64,000 nucleotides of DNA, taken from assembly GCA_028564705.1 (NCBI GenBank), contig JAPXFQ010002751.1, positions 155,849-219,848 of the forward strand, given 5' to 3'. This DNA comes from Apricaphanius iberus (lineage: Eukaryota; Chordata; Actinopteri; Cyprinodontiformes; Aphaniidae). Both the position numbers and the translations under genes were made by a program. Positions 1 to 11,240 of this stretch are shown here, piece by piece. The notes beneath the pieces were generated by a model. That model made no database searches and had not been told where the DNA came from. It saw only the letters and a program-made list of their open reading frames with translations. The first letter of the stretch is position 1; each line of letters begins with the position of its first letter.

Positions 1-540
1 ACTTATGATTTTGTTTGAAACGATTTTTAATTAACACAGGATTTTTTTCCCCCATAGCATAAATGTATCCATATAACGGTGGATTTTGTGGGATTACACT
101 CCTGCGATCAAGGATGCTTTCATTTTTGCACAACTTTACCAGGGAAAATGAATGCCATAGGGTTATCAGGGTAGTAAGGCCTTGGTCATAGCAATGTTTC
201 AGCCTGTGACAGATTAACCAAAAAACCCAATGATGCTAATTTGTTTTAACTGAGCCGTGCAGTTGAGCTAATGTTGGCTGTCAATACGTGGTATAGTGTC
301 TATGATGTGACGGAATAACCAACGTGTTTGTGTCTGTGCAAGTAAACCAGAACTGGATCTGGGCATGCGGATGGGAGTCACGTGGGCTCAACAGTGACCC
401 CTCATGTGGAGATCTGACAGCTGTACTGCTGCTTGGACAATATTTGTGGACAAAGTGTAGAACACAAGGAGACAGATTCGTCTGGAGCTATCTCTGTGTA
501 ACAACAAAGTAAGGCTGCTCTGCAGTTCCTTTCCTGTATT
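1..540. other. intronic sequence, no feature recognised
   Basis: AT-rich non-coding sequence. The only open frame (62 codons from 324) has no recognisable domain and no convincing splice context. By position I read it as part of the intron before the klf15 exon at 18864. Confidence 0.4.
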
Positions 541-800
541 TATATGTGTGTGTGTGTAGGTGTCGTGCTATACTTGTGTGGACCAACCTTTGACAGGCCA
601 CCGCATTGTGTGGACATTTATAGTTTTGAGGACATTTTGACTGGTCCACACAATGTTTAAAAAGAATTGCACTCTAATAGTTAAGTTTTCGTTACGGTGT
701 GAATTAGGTTTAGGTTACGATTAGGGTTAAGCATGTGTCACTAATGGTTAGGGATAGTATGGGTTAGGCATTGTAAAATGGATGGAGGTCAATAAATCCT
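541..800. repeat. teleost interspersed repeat with degenerate TTAGG-like stretch
   Basis: A short TG run is followed by a stretch with two nearby motifs in opposite orientation, TGTGTGGACC and GGTCCACACAATG, and then by several degenerate GGTTAGGG-like words. I recall this arrangement as a common dispersed fish repeat. The identification is from memory and the boundaries are approximate. It is too degenerate to be a telomere relic. Confidence 0.45.
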
Positions 801-1258
801 ATTTTATTGTCAATAAAACCTGTTTTAGGTTTTAACACTAGTTCCAAGTTCGGTTTATTAACTCAGTTGGTAACCTTTAATCCAGACTTTTCAGTTTGTG
901 TGATGCTCAGAACAGAGATAGATCAAATGATTCACTAGGATGTGCATTTTTGGACTAATCTGTAACATGTAAAGCTTTTTTAAACTGTGAATAATTTACC
1001 TGTTAGCTTCATCAGCTTATCACTTTTCAAAAAGGGAGGCTACATAACTTCTTCTATCACCTTCACTTTTTTATTTTCAACTCTGAAACCATTTGAATTC
1101 CATTGAATTATAGATTTTTTTTTTCGGGGCATCTGTGTTTCACGATTTTTCTCGCTATGGGGGGCAGGTTTAGTCTGTCTGCATGGAGAGGCGGGCCGAC
1201 CTCCTGGCAACAGCAAAAGTCAGCCTTCAGTGGTTAACCTTACCTGATATAAAATAAG
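801..1258. other. intronic sequence, no feature recognised
   Basis: No coding signal, repeat boundary or RNA gene is apparent. There is a T-run near 1120-1130. Confidence 0.4.
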
Positions 1259-1469
1259 CTGAAACACTTTTACATTTTTACCCAAACAAATTTACAGGTT
1301 TAACAAAACACTTTTATAAGTTTACGAAACACTTTTACAGTAAATAAAAAAAACACTTTTACAAAGACATGACCCGGAAGTGATACTGCATGGATGAGGA
1401 AAGGGTCGGGACAAGACCAAAGTGGTAACAGTAATGGAATCGATCCTGCCAGCAGCTCAATCTGCAGAG

Positions 1470-1638
1470 ATGTTTTGCCCGTTTTGCGGAATCTTACTAA
1501 GTTTTAGGGACATGTGGTGATTGTGGACATAGTTTAGACGTTCTTGCTGATGCAGAGAGAGAAGATGTCGGTTTTATGGACTGCCTCGTAAAGTATTTCA
1601 ACGAAGAGTTCTGTCAGATGACATATCGGGTGCTGTAG
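1470..1638 (+). pseudogene. left-arm zinc-ribbon exon, frameshifted
   Basis: The frame opens with MFCPFCG, a CxxC half-site. After about 40 bases the reading shifts by one, and the second half-site appears as TCGDCGHSLDVLADA, followed by acidic and then aromatic residues (VGFMDCLVKYFNEEF) up to a TAG at 1636. The pair of CxxCG sites is what a small zinc ribbon needs. It aligns with the frame in the opposite arm (2298-2439), which begins MFCPLCG. The downstream KYFNEEF stretch vaguely recalls the N-terminal part of integrase-type transposon proteins of fish; this is inference from memory and weak. The frameshift makes this copy non-functional as it stands. Confidence 0.5.
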
Positions 1639-2297
1639 CGCGGTGCATGATGGGATCATTGAGTGTATTAACAAAGGCAGCTTCATGTGAGGAGTCAAAC
1701 CTGCACAGAATGAGACACTCATGTCGTGTGAAGGGCCGCCATGCCAAGTCACACGAATACCTGAGGCAAAAACTTCACAACAAAACGTAAAGATAAGAGT
1801 GTTGGACAGAAAATGGGAGAACTAGCAAATACATGTCGAATGGCGTGGGTCGCAGCTGTGGGACGGAAGGGCATTACCTTCCAAACCGCATCTTCCTACA
1901 TGTGTGTTTGCTCATAGGATTTTCTTAAAGTTAAATAAGATCATTTTGTGTAAGTTAAGTTATTGAATGTCCGATTGGGCTAAATAAAGTTACCATATCC
2001 CAAACCTTAGACAGACATGGAGGCAGTTGAATGAAATCAGAGCGTCATGAAATGTTTAAGTCCTCATCGTCACCAGTTTAAACATAAAGCAAACTTGTGC
2101 AAATTTATCAAGATGTGAGTGGATATTGCTTAATAGTAGAGTAGCTACCTTGTAACATCCAGAGTAAAACATTAATGCTAGCTATCGTTAGCTTGGGTAA
2201 AAAACTTTAGTCAAACTATTATGTAGAATGCTCCTGCATACTGCACATAACTTTAGCCAAATGCAAACCCCATTGTTATCGAAAATTTATCACTCAC

Positions 2298-2439
2298 GTT
2301 GTTTAGCACATGCCATCCAATTGCTCAGTCCCGCAATCTCCTCGTCAAGATCCTTGTTTAGGACATGAAGGGACCGTCCACAAAACTCACAAAAAGTATT
2401 TTTTTTGATAAGAGAACTACCACATAAGGGGCAAAACAT
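2298..2439 (-). CDS. right-arm zinc-ribbon first exon, possibly spliced
   Basis: An ATG at 2439 opens a 47-codon frame starting MFCPLCG with a second CxxCG (FCEFCG) about 10 residues later: a complete four-cysteine zinc ribbon. An acidic helix-like segment (NKDLDEEIAGLSNW) follows. The frame meets a good splice donor: the base at 2298 is followed on the minus strand by GTGAGT, and reading on through it gives a stop within two codons. It therefore looks like a first coding exon that joins to something no longer present in the element, or present only as relics. The function is unknown. The frame is intact, unlike the left-arm copy. Confidence 0.45.
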
Positions 2440-2576
2440 CTCCACAGGTTGAGCTGCCGACACAATTGATTCTGCGTTAACTTATTTAGTCTTCTTCTGC
2501 TTTAATGGCGGTTGGCAACTGATTCCGTTCCCGGCATTATCACTTCCGGGTCATATCTTTGTAAATGTGTTTCGGT

Positions 2577-2735
2577 AAACTTGTAAAAGTTTTTTTTTAA
2601 CTTTTAAAAGTTTTTTTTTTAACTTTTAAAAGTTCTTTTTTTAACTTGTAAAAGTTTTTTTTTTACTTTTAAAAGTTTTTTTTTTTAACTTGTGTTTTTT
2701 AAACTTGTAAAAGTTTTTTTTTTAACTTGTAAATG
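2577..2735. repeat. short tandem repeat in the right arm of the fold-back element
   Basis: About eight imperfect copies of a 17-22 base unit made of AACTTTTAAAAG or AACTTGTAAAAG plus a T-run. The same word occurs once or twice in the left arm (about 1310-1365), so the right arm has expanded it. Confidence 0.75.
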
Positions 2736-2779
2736 TGTTTGGGTAAAAATGTAGAAGTGTTTCAGGTTAATGTTATTTT

Positions 2780-2905
2780 GTTTTGCACCTCCCGGCCACC
2801 GTACTTACAGGAGCTGGAGCTGCCAGATCACTAGGGGAAGCGCGTTTTGATTGTGCAGTCCATTTTTTGTTGTCACAGCGAGTCCATCTCCCTTTCTCTC
2901 TCCCG

Positions 2906-2940
<35 letters not shown>

Positions 2941-3066
2941 CAGGCAGCCTGTTGATAAGTTTGAGCACTGCTGCCACCTAGTGACTGGAGGCTTGATTAA
3001 CGTTAAAGTATCGGCTGCTGGGAGGGAGGCTTTAACGCCCCTCCCCCCACTATTTGAGAAGCACTG
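2780..3066. mobile_element. hAT-type element remnant, right end only
   Basis: The end at 3066, read in reverse complement, is CAGTGCTTCTCAAATAGTGG. That is the classic terminal sequence of Charlie-like hAT elements as I know them. No matching left end was seen, so only a remnant is claimed. A TG dinucleotide run lies inside. Confidence 0.5.
2909..2938. repeat. (TG)n microsatellite
   Basis: Fifteen uninterrupted TG units. Confidence 0.95.
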
Positions 3067-4265
3067 TGCTAGCCTAACAAGTGGAAAAGTCTTGTTGTAA
3101 ACAAGAGGCGCGGCCATGAGTGACAGACCAGCATCCTCCGATCAAGTGGGAGGAACGGAGCTGGGCGACTCATTAACTGCAACTTTTTATTGGGAATATG
3201 CAGAAATGTTACATTGGAAAAGCTTTTTTCTTTGGTATTAATACATACCTAATGTTTTCGTTCAGTACTAAAGAGATACTGAGGTATGGTACTCAACCCT
3301 AGTTGTGAACAGTCTGTACTGTTCTTAACTCGGACAAATACAGACAAATACGGTATCTGACTCCCGAGCATGTTTTGAGGTATCTGAAAGTCAGCTTTGC
3401 CCAGAAGAAACTTGGGATGGTCTACATTGATACTTGTAGTGAAAGCAATTGAAGTATTCTTTCAATAAAGCAAACTTGTAAATTAAAGGTGCTAATATAA
3501 AAAACATTGCTTATTGTAGTTAAAAGAAGATAGGACAGGATTTCTAAAAAAGATAAACTTGCAGGTGCAATTTTTTAATGCTATTAGGCGATGAAGCGTT
3601 ATAATTAGTCTGAGTGGGGCTTTCACTCTGTGCCTGATGGCGGTTGGTTAGACAGATCTTGCTACTGCAAACATCAACATGTTTCGCGTTACTGTGTTCA
3701 GCTTCCGCAGGCTCCCTTTCCACAAGCTGCGCAGAATACAGCTGTAATGGTGGACAGCTACGATATCATTGAAATCGCCAGTTAGTGTAAATTAGAATTG
3801 ATTGGATTAAAGCCTGTACAGTAAAACACCCCTGCAGACAACAACAAAGCACATCCCAGATGCTCTGAACCTACAGGGGAATAGTGCTAGTGATTCACAA
3901 CAAATCATTGGTGAAATAAAGGAGTTTTGTAGCAGATTATGCCTTATTTAGAGTCTGCATGGCAGTTTCCCTATTAACTTCCATTATATGGATATAGTGT
4001 ATGCTGATAGTGAATGGATCTAAACTTCTCCCAAAAGACTCCAAGTGGCCCTAAACTTTTCTGGGGGAGTGAATTAACATAATGTATAAATAAGGTCCAG
4101 GTTGAAAAAAAAACCCTGTTTTTTTCCCTTTAACGTATTAGGCCCAAAAATACAAAGAAATAATCAAACCTAAATGTTAAAAAAAAACTGTTTATTACAA
4201 CCCTACAACTACACCCTACAAAAATGCTCTATTAACCACTTTGTAACTTGACAGAGTAAACATTG
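3067..4265. other. intronic sequence, no feature recognised
   Basis: No coding frame, RNA gene or repeat boundary could be supported in this 1.2-kb stretch. Confidence 0.4.
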
Positions 4266-4366
4266 GTTCAGTTCAATTCAATGCAGTTTATTTCTGTAGC
4301 ACCAGTTAACAACACACGTCATCTCATGGCACTTTACAAATAAGTCATTTCAATTCAATCATACAA
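4266..4366 (-). mobile_element. L2-type LINE 3' end, degenerate
   Basis: On the minus strand this reads AAGTGCCATGAGATGACGTG, then a degenerate GGTGCTACAGAAATAAACTG, then AATTGAATTGAA. That is the terminal signature shared with the better preserved L2 tails at 36556 and 52378. Only about 100 bases of 3' tail remain. Confidence 0.65.
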
Positions 4367-5983
4367 ACATCCTAAATGATGTTCACATTTACTATTTAAA
4401 GATTTGTTCCTATTATTTGTGATCATTTATTTTAGTTGTTACAAATACCAGATTTCTGGTTACTTAATTAACAGTGGCTAAGATAAGTTGCAGTCCATAA
4501 ATTGCCTGCCTGAATCAAAATGGCCATGCCTTTCTTTTGTTATCAAAAAACAGTATGATGGCTGTTCTTCCAGTTGTGCTTGAGTTTTTCATAACATTTA
4601 CTTGAATGCACAGGTATGGTCTGAATTGGGATGAACTACCGGTTATACAGTTCCCCTTGTAGCTGCTACATCTTGCATGGTGTTGTACAGATAAATAAAG
4701 AATTAATCCTTTGTGGTGACTGATCTCACAACCAGCTACTGGTCATGTACTGTAGTTGGAATGCAGCATATGTGTCTTCTGAGTATCAAGAGAGCTGCAG
4801 AAATGTGTTTAGTTTAATCCAAGCACTAGCAAACAAAAGGACCCTTGTCTATTTTCAAGAGGCAGGATGCAGTTAAGCAGAGCAGGAGAGATGCAGTACA
4901 TGTGAAACTTTAATAAAAAATGAGCTCACAAAAGTTTGGGACGCACAGAAACGTTTTGGAAAGTGGGTGTTTGGAATAAAATAAGTGGAGTGCAATAAAT
5001 ATGGTGGCATTGTTGGCAAGCTGCAGATAAAAAGTCCTACTTCAGTTTTGCATGCAATCACTTGAAGGGAGCAAGAATGAGGTAGCGAACCCGACAAAGA
5101 ATAAACACTGAAAAGTTACCATGACTGTGGGTAGGAACGTCCAAGCTGCCTCACGGCATGAAAGAAAGGAAGAATTAAGCAGGCGGCTGAAGGGGGACTG
5201 AGGGGGAAATCACAGGAAGCTATGCCCCTCTAAAGCTTAGTACTGTAAATGTTAGTGTTGAGATGTACTGACCATCATACCAGTACAGTTAGCCTTGGTT
5301 GTCATGCTTTTTTGGTGGTTAAATAAAAATATTTCTTACTTCCCAAATCTTCATTTTGGCCTGCGTGGCATGTGAGCTGCAGAGGAACTAAAGTTTGTCT
5401 TACACACAGGATCCTCCCGACCAGTGCCAGGCTGGTGCTGCATAGAGCCAGATCTTTTCTTCTGCCTTAATGGTTTGGTTTTCCCAACATTTGGTATCAC
5501 CCTGGTCATCATTGAGTTATTAAAACCACTGTTGTGCCAAAACAAAAAACACCCCATCCACAGCCAGCAAGGTGTCTAGCCACAATGTCAATAGAGATAC
5601 TCATTACATTAACCAAATTAAAGGGGTCATTAGTGCTAAAAATGCTGAAATAAGTGAGTCGTGAGTGGTGTCCTCCGATATGAGTCTTTTTTTGTTCATC
5701 TTAATCACTACCATGCAACCAGGTTGATTAATGTCAAGTCAGTGAAAATGTTCTGTTACTCTTTGGCTCTTGGTACCAGGGTCGTGTTAACCGAGTATTT
5801 TCGGTATTTGACGTGTTGTGGGAATGTTCTGATGTAAATAGGATTTATTAACTGACTTTGTTTCTTAGTAAATGTATGGCTTTGAAGGACTGCTTCATGC
5901 TTGGTAAAAGTTTGAGGCAGGGTCATAATCATCATTTTAGAAGTGAGAGGGACATCTTTTTCAGAGATCTATGGGGAGCCTAA
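4367..5983. other. intronic sequence, no feature recognised
   Basis: Small open frames at 4873-5097 and 5351-5557 on the minus strand have no recognisable domain and no supporting splice or codon signal. Confidence 0.35.
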
Positions 5984-7238
5984 GGCCCCATTTCCACTAG
6001 TGCCAGTACGGTACGGAACGGGACGCTTTGGTGTGTTTCCATTACCTGTGTCCGTTCCCAGCCGACCCCTTTTTTCAGACTACCTCTGCCTTGGTTCCAA
6101 GCATGCCGAAGCGACCCAAAACGCCCACCTATGGACTGATTGGTTTGGTAACATGATATCCCTCTCACTCCTACAGCAGCAGCGGTAGCAGCTGATTGGG
6201 CTGGAGTTGGTTGTTTGTCTCAGAGTAAGCTATAGTTTAAAGTTTCAAATAAGCAGCACACTGCAGTTAACTGCAAGCAGCCTAAAATTAAGAATAAATC
6301 AGCCTGAGTCGTGAATCATATAAGTGTTAAACAACGTGGGGATCTTGTAAGTATATATATTATTGAATCCATGCACTGTATCATGTTGTCATGTTGGTTA
6401 AATGGTTAGTGTTGGTGACTCCCACTCTGTAGGCACAGGTTCCCGTCCCTCTACTGCAGTGCTTTGTTTTTTCACATTAGGTTTGGTTTCACAGACATTC
6501 TTTCTGTTTTCAGAAAAAAATACTTTTTCTAGATTCAAAAAATATATTATTTATATAACATTTTAAAATTGTTTCAGGTTTGTTTATGTTTTGTATTTCA
6601 ATAAATGAAACCAAAAAGCACAATTTTAATGGTAGAGAAGTACTTTTAATTTGAGATTTTTGAATACAGTGATTCTTCTATTTATTTTTGTGCCAAAATA
6701 TGATTCCCCTGCCTAACATTATTAAACAAGGGCCAAACCCTTCTTATTTTACAGGATTAAAGGTTCAGAATATAGGATGAATATTTACAGAAACACTGGA
6801 GGAAGGGCTGGGCGATAAAAATTAAATCTCTGATGTTCTTTATACCAAATCGGATTTTAGATTTCAGAATACATTTTTTCCTACCTGATTTTTTTCCGGA
6901 AGAAGGAATTGCAAGTGATAAAAAATATTTTCAAAAACCCATTTTATTGACTTGAATTTAATGTCCAACTAAAAGCAAGCTGCAAAGTATCGTTGTAAAA
7001 CAAGATGGCTGGATTAACATCACTCTGAGCTATGGAAGTCTAAGTTATACATTGGTTAAAAAAAATCTCTGTTTTCCAAAAATTAAATCTTCAACAACAT
7101 AAGAGAGATGCTTTTTGCTGGAGTTTTTGTTAAGCTAAGCCCGCCCACGTCCACGCCTACTACTGTTCTTTTGAGATGGTAATGGACCGTACTGACCCAT
7201 TCCATACTGTACCGTACTGGCCCTATTGGAAAAGGGGC
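5984..7238. mobile_element. non-autonomous DNA transposon with ~40-60 bp TIRs
   Basis: The left end begins GGCCCCATTTCCACTAGTGC and runs into AGTACGGTACGGAACGGG. The right end in reverse complement begins GCCCCTTTTCCAATAGGGCC and runs into AGTACGGTACAGTATGGAATGGG. The match continues to a shared CCATTACC. The interior codes for nothing recognisable. The GTACGGTAC-rich terminus is familiar from teleost MITE-like repeats, but I cannot assign the superfamily: the flanks show no certain target duplication. Confidence 0.7.
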
Positions 7239-8029
7239 AAAAGTCACACCAATCTTCTTCCAGTTTACAGGTTCTCTACTGTCCAAAGAAATGAATCAGA
7301 ATCAATGGAGCGACAAAACTTTTGATGTCCGTGAATTGAATTACATAATTTTGATGCAGAGAAAGTGGACATTTTTGACCGTCGGCAAAAGTTACTGTGG
7401 GTTTTGTGTGAAAACAAGTAGACTACAACTGAAGAAGAAGAAAAATGACCAGCCGTCCTCCTGGACGATTCACTTTTCTTTCTGCCAGAGGACCAATGGG
7501 CCCACCAGAATGGGAAGATACTTAGTGAGTGATTTATCACCCTCTCACATTAAATTGCACCTTTCCTCAATGACAAAAGAACCATTTAAATCACTGTTGC
7601 ACAATAAGTGGGTTAGTTATCAGCAAAATTTATAATGATTCAAATACAAACTTAGGAGTTATCATTATATTATTACAACTATTAATCAAATTAATACTGA
7701 CAGGCACCCTGTTCAGCAGGAACAAATAACTAAGCTCAGTTCTATTTTCAGGAGTCGGTGAAACAATCCCATTTAAACAACAATCCTGAGATACCAGTGG
7801 TGACAATCAATTGGGATGGTTTTCACACTGTCAGGTCTAATTGAGTGGGTGGGGGGTGGGGTGTCAGCATCATTGTGGTAATTAGGTAAGCACCCTTTTT
7901 CACCAGCGTTTCAATGATAAGCCCACGACACCTCCTGAGGACTCATCGGAAACACCTGCCATCCCAGGTTTGCCCCCCTCTGCGTTCAACCTTTACTGAT
8001 GTCGGTGGCAGTTCAGGTAGTGTCTCGAC
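7239..8029. other. intronic sequence, no feature recognised
   Basis: Short open frames at 7265-7540 (minus) and 7291-7635 (plus) overlap each other on opposite strands and match nothing I know. Confidence 0.35.
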
Positions 8030-9378
8030 TCTTCATCCACAGCCATCAACTTGCTTCTTCTGCTGGACCTGAGAGGGCTTTGATGGTTTGGTGTAGGGTT
8101 TGGCCTTGGATTCCAAATTCCTTAAGCAGCCTGATGGATGTCTTGCTAATGAAGCCTCTGTAATCAACTTCCACTGGACACACCTTGGCTTTCCATCCAC
8201 GTTGTTCAGCATCAGCTGCCAGATCGGTGTACTTGAGGCTCTTGCGTTCAAATGCCTTCTCCACAGGAGCCTCCCAGGGAACAGTAAGCTCTATGATGTA
8301 CACGGTGTGGAGTGAGGAGGACCAGAGCACAAGGAGATTTGCTGTAGATTTGAGATTTGTTAGCTATTTCAGAAGGAAAGCAGAGCCTTTGGCATCCAAA
8401 AGCAGCTGCTACGCACTTCAAGACGTGGTTGTGCCGCCTGGTTTGTGGGAGATGGACAGAGGGGACACGTGGGGTCGTCTCTCTACGATTGGTTGAGGTT
8501 AGAGGGGGAAGGTAGGATGTTATACGTGGCACGTAAGATGAAGCTCATGTGAAATGCTTCCATGCCCATCAGCTCCCTCCAAGAGAACTTTCTCCTCTCA
8601 ACTCCCTCCTATCTTAGCCACTGTCCTTGCTTGGCTTGTGAGACAGCTTTTGCGTACCTCGTTGCCTGCTCGTACCGACACCTGCCCTATGCCAAGACGG
8701 TCTGCTCTCTCTATGTCTGAGGTCTGACCTTGCCTGCTGCGAATCTTGAGCTGGGGTCCATTTCCTTTCAGTCTCCAGGGTAGGAGTTGCTTTTGCAACG
8801 CATGGGTCATGGGACTCTGTTAGTGTCATTTTCAGCCTAACTTCAGAGCACTTGAACTCCTCTGTAAGGCTGGAACACGAAGGTCCAGAATGCCTCTTCC
8901 GTACAGTCTAATGTTGCTAAAACATTTGGGGAGTCCCAGCCACTTCTGGGCAAATGAGCAGACCACCCTCTCCAGTTTCTCCACCTTTGAGATTGGGACC
9001 TCATAGATGGTTAGAGGCCACATCAGCCTGGGTATTAGCCCAAACGGGGAGCGTGGTCTTATGGATACTCTTAAGGCCACATATGGTGTCCTGCCTGAGC
9101 TGGTCCACTTGCTCTGTGTCCTTGAGAGTGGCATGGTACCAGCGTCCAAGAATCTTGACTGGCTTCTCTAACACTGTTGGTATGGATTCCTCACCCACAT
9201 AGACTCAATGTTCCGTCAGCTTCCCTTTTATGACTGAAATGCTCCTGGACTTGCTCAGCTTTACTTCTATCCAGGCACACTGGATGTTCTCATGCAGCTT
9301 GTTCACCAGGCACCTAGCACACGCCTTGGTTGTGGTAAGGCTGTTCATATCATCCATGAAAGCCCTGATGGGAGGAAG
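8030..9378 (-). pseudogene. 3' part of an RLE-type LINE (R2-group, possibly HERO-like)
   Basis: Read on the minus strand, this is the C-terminal half of a non-LTR retrotransposon polyprotein. It starts with the reverse transcriptase catalytic box FMDD (9349-9360, followed by MNSLTTTKACARCLVN). It continues through EKPVKILGRWYHATLKDTEQ (9155-9095 region) and WPLTIYEVPISKVEKLER (about 9015) to a C-terminal segment YIIELTVPWEAPVEKAFERK (8300-8240) and LLKEFGIQGQTLHQTIKALS. The IIELTVPWE block looks like the core of the restriction-like endonuclease of R2-group LINEs. The copy is 5'-truncated at 9378 just before the FMDD box, has several frame changes, and appears to have lost the CCHC knuckle region around 8350-8600. 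The clade is from memory; the RT assignment itself is secure. Confidence 0.7.
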
Positions 9379-9904
9379 ATGAAAACCATTTCTTTATTTA
9401 AAGTCTTTTTTCTATTGATTTTATTTAATATTCTAATTTTCAGACATTTTGAATTTGGTATTCAATTATATGTCACTATTACTCTGCTGTATTTTCTTTC
9501 CATTCCAATCAATCCGCGCAGGCCCGGCCCTAAACAATTTGGTGCCCTAGGCAAGATTTTAAGTGGCGCCCCCTTGCATTGCAGTACAGTACTTGCACCC
9601 AGAGGAGGGAGGGCTGGTACCCCCACCTCCACCCAAGCGCTACCTGGGGGGCACCCAGGCAGCCACAGCCGACCACCGCCCCTGATGCAGGGGGCTCCCC
9701 AGAGAGGAAACACTGGCAAGAAAGATTAAAATAAATTAAAATATAAAGTTAATAAAATATAAAGTATATAAAGTATAAAACAATAAGTGTAAAACAAATA
9801 ATAAAAATGCAAAGCAGATTAATAAATAAACAGTTAAAAGCTGAACTAAAAATTAAATCAGGTAAAACATGCTGAGCGATTAAAAATATATTATTAAATA
9901 ATAA

Positions 9905-11240
9905 TTAGTTAAAGGCTAAGCTAAAAAGGTGAGTCTTGAGTCTGCTCTTAAAAACATTAATGTTCTCTGCGGCCCTGAGATCCTCTAGCAGCCTTTTCCA
10001 GAGGTGAGGGCCATAATAATGGAAAGACGCCTCCCCATGAGTCTGTGTCCTGACTTTGGGGATGATAAGGAGACGGCTGCCAGAGGAGCGCAGAGACCGC
10101 GAGGGTTCATATGGTAAAAGAATTTCTGACAGATACGAAGGCCCAAGACCATTAAGACACTTAAAGACCATTAAAATAACCTTAAAATCGATCCTAAAAC
10201 ATACGGGGAGCCAATGCAGTGATTCTAAGACCGGTGTAATGTGCTCCCGCCTCCTAGTCTTCATCAGGACACGAGCTGCTGAATTCTGTAGAAGCTGTAA
10301 ACATGAGGTAGTCTTTTTGGGAAGACCAGAAAACAGGGCATTACAATAATCAATTCTACTGGTGATAAAAGCATGCATTAGCGTCTCCGTATTGGCCCGA
10401 GAGAGAATGGGGCGGACTCTGGCGATGTTCTTTAGGTGATAAAAACCTATTTTGGTGATGTTTTTAATGTGAGGGATAAAAGTCAGCTCAGAGTCAAAAA
10501 TCACACCCAGGTTCTTCACTTGTAAAGAAGAATGAAAAGACAATGATTGTAGTTTTGGTAAAAGTTTTTCTCTCTGAGCCTCAGGACCGATAACTAAAAC
10601 CTCAGTTTTGTCCTGGTTGAGCTGGAGAAAGTTTTCTGCCATCCAGAATTTAATGCTTAAAATGCAGTTAAAAAGTGCATCCATTGGCCGTGTGTCATCA
10701 GGAGACATGGAGATGTACAACTGTGTATCATCAGCATAACTGTGAAAGTTAACTCCATGTCTCTTGATAACACTGCCAAGAGGGAGCATATACAGGTTAA
10801 AAAGCGCTGGGCCTAAAACTGAACCCTGGGGAACACCACAAGTGATCTTATGGACCTTAGAGGAACAGGTATCTAAACTTACCGTAAAAGTCCTGTCTGT
10901 GAGGTAGGATGTGAACCAGTTGTGAACGGCACCAGAGAGGCCGATCTGTTTTAAACGAGTTAAAAGAATAGTGTGGTCTACTGTATCAAAGGCAGCGCTT
11001 AGATCCAGAAGAACCAACACTGTCACCATTTTAGCATCATAGCTTAATCTAAAATCATTTAAAATCTTTAAAAGTGCCGTCTCTGTGCTGTGGTTCATCC
11101 TAAAACCAGACTGAAATTTCTCTAGGACATTATGAGCGTTAATAAAATCATTAAGTTGAATAAAAACAAGTTTTTCTAAAACTTTGCTTAAAAATGGTAA
11201 GTTAGATACTGGTCGGTAGTTGTTTAAATCATTAAAAATC
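9905..11240 (-). pseudogene. L2 LINE ORF2, reverse transcriptase part
   Basis: This encodes the LINE polymerase that copies element RNA into a nicked target. Visible blocks in order are FQSGFRMNHSTETALL, LDLSAAFDTVDH, GVPQGSVLGPALFNLY, the catalytic FHSYADD (about 10735), LNQDKTEVLVIG, and a C-terminal LHWLPV...FKSRLKTHLF ending at 9905. All three palm aspartates are present and no stop interrupts 9905-11235. It continues from the endonuclease frame at 11232-12698, but a single extra base near 11235-11240 (a run of five T) puts the two parts in different frames and creates an immediate stop. The rest of the domain is well preserved, so the insertion looks fairly young. Confidence 0.9.

Larger units (their letters stand above)
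1259..2765. mobile_element. fold-back DNA element with zinc-ribbon exon in both arms
   Basis: The two ends are inverted copies of each other. The left end starts CTGAAACACTTTTACATTTT and the right end, read in reverse complement, starts CTGAAACACTTCTACATTTT. The homology continues inward through a shared ACCCGGAAGTGATA block (about 1374 on the left, 2548 on the right in reverse complement) to a shared GAGATGTTTTGCCC, which opens a small zinc-ribbon reading frame in each arm. The arms are therefore long inverted repeats of 230 to 370 bases. The middle, about 1640-2290, has no open frame. No clean target-site duplication was found, so the ends are approximate and the superfamily is not established. 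Confidence 0.6.

Noticed and set aside
700..770. TTAGGG-like words suggesting a telomeric relic
   Set aside because: Too few and too irregular; they belong to a dispersed repeat.
5351..5557. 68-codon minus-strand frame ending AAHMPRRPK
   Set aside because: Looks mildly protein-like but has no domain, no splice signals and no partner exon.
7265..7635. Overlapping frames on both strands (91 and 114 codons)
   Set aside because: Mutually overlapping, no domain, no codon bias visible; treated as chance.
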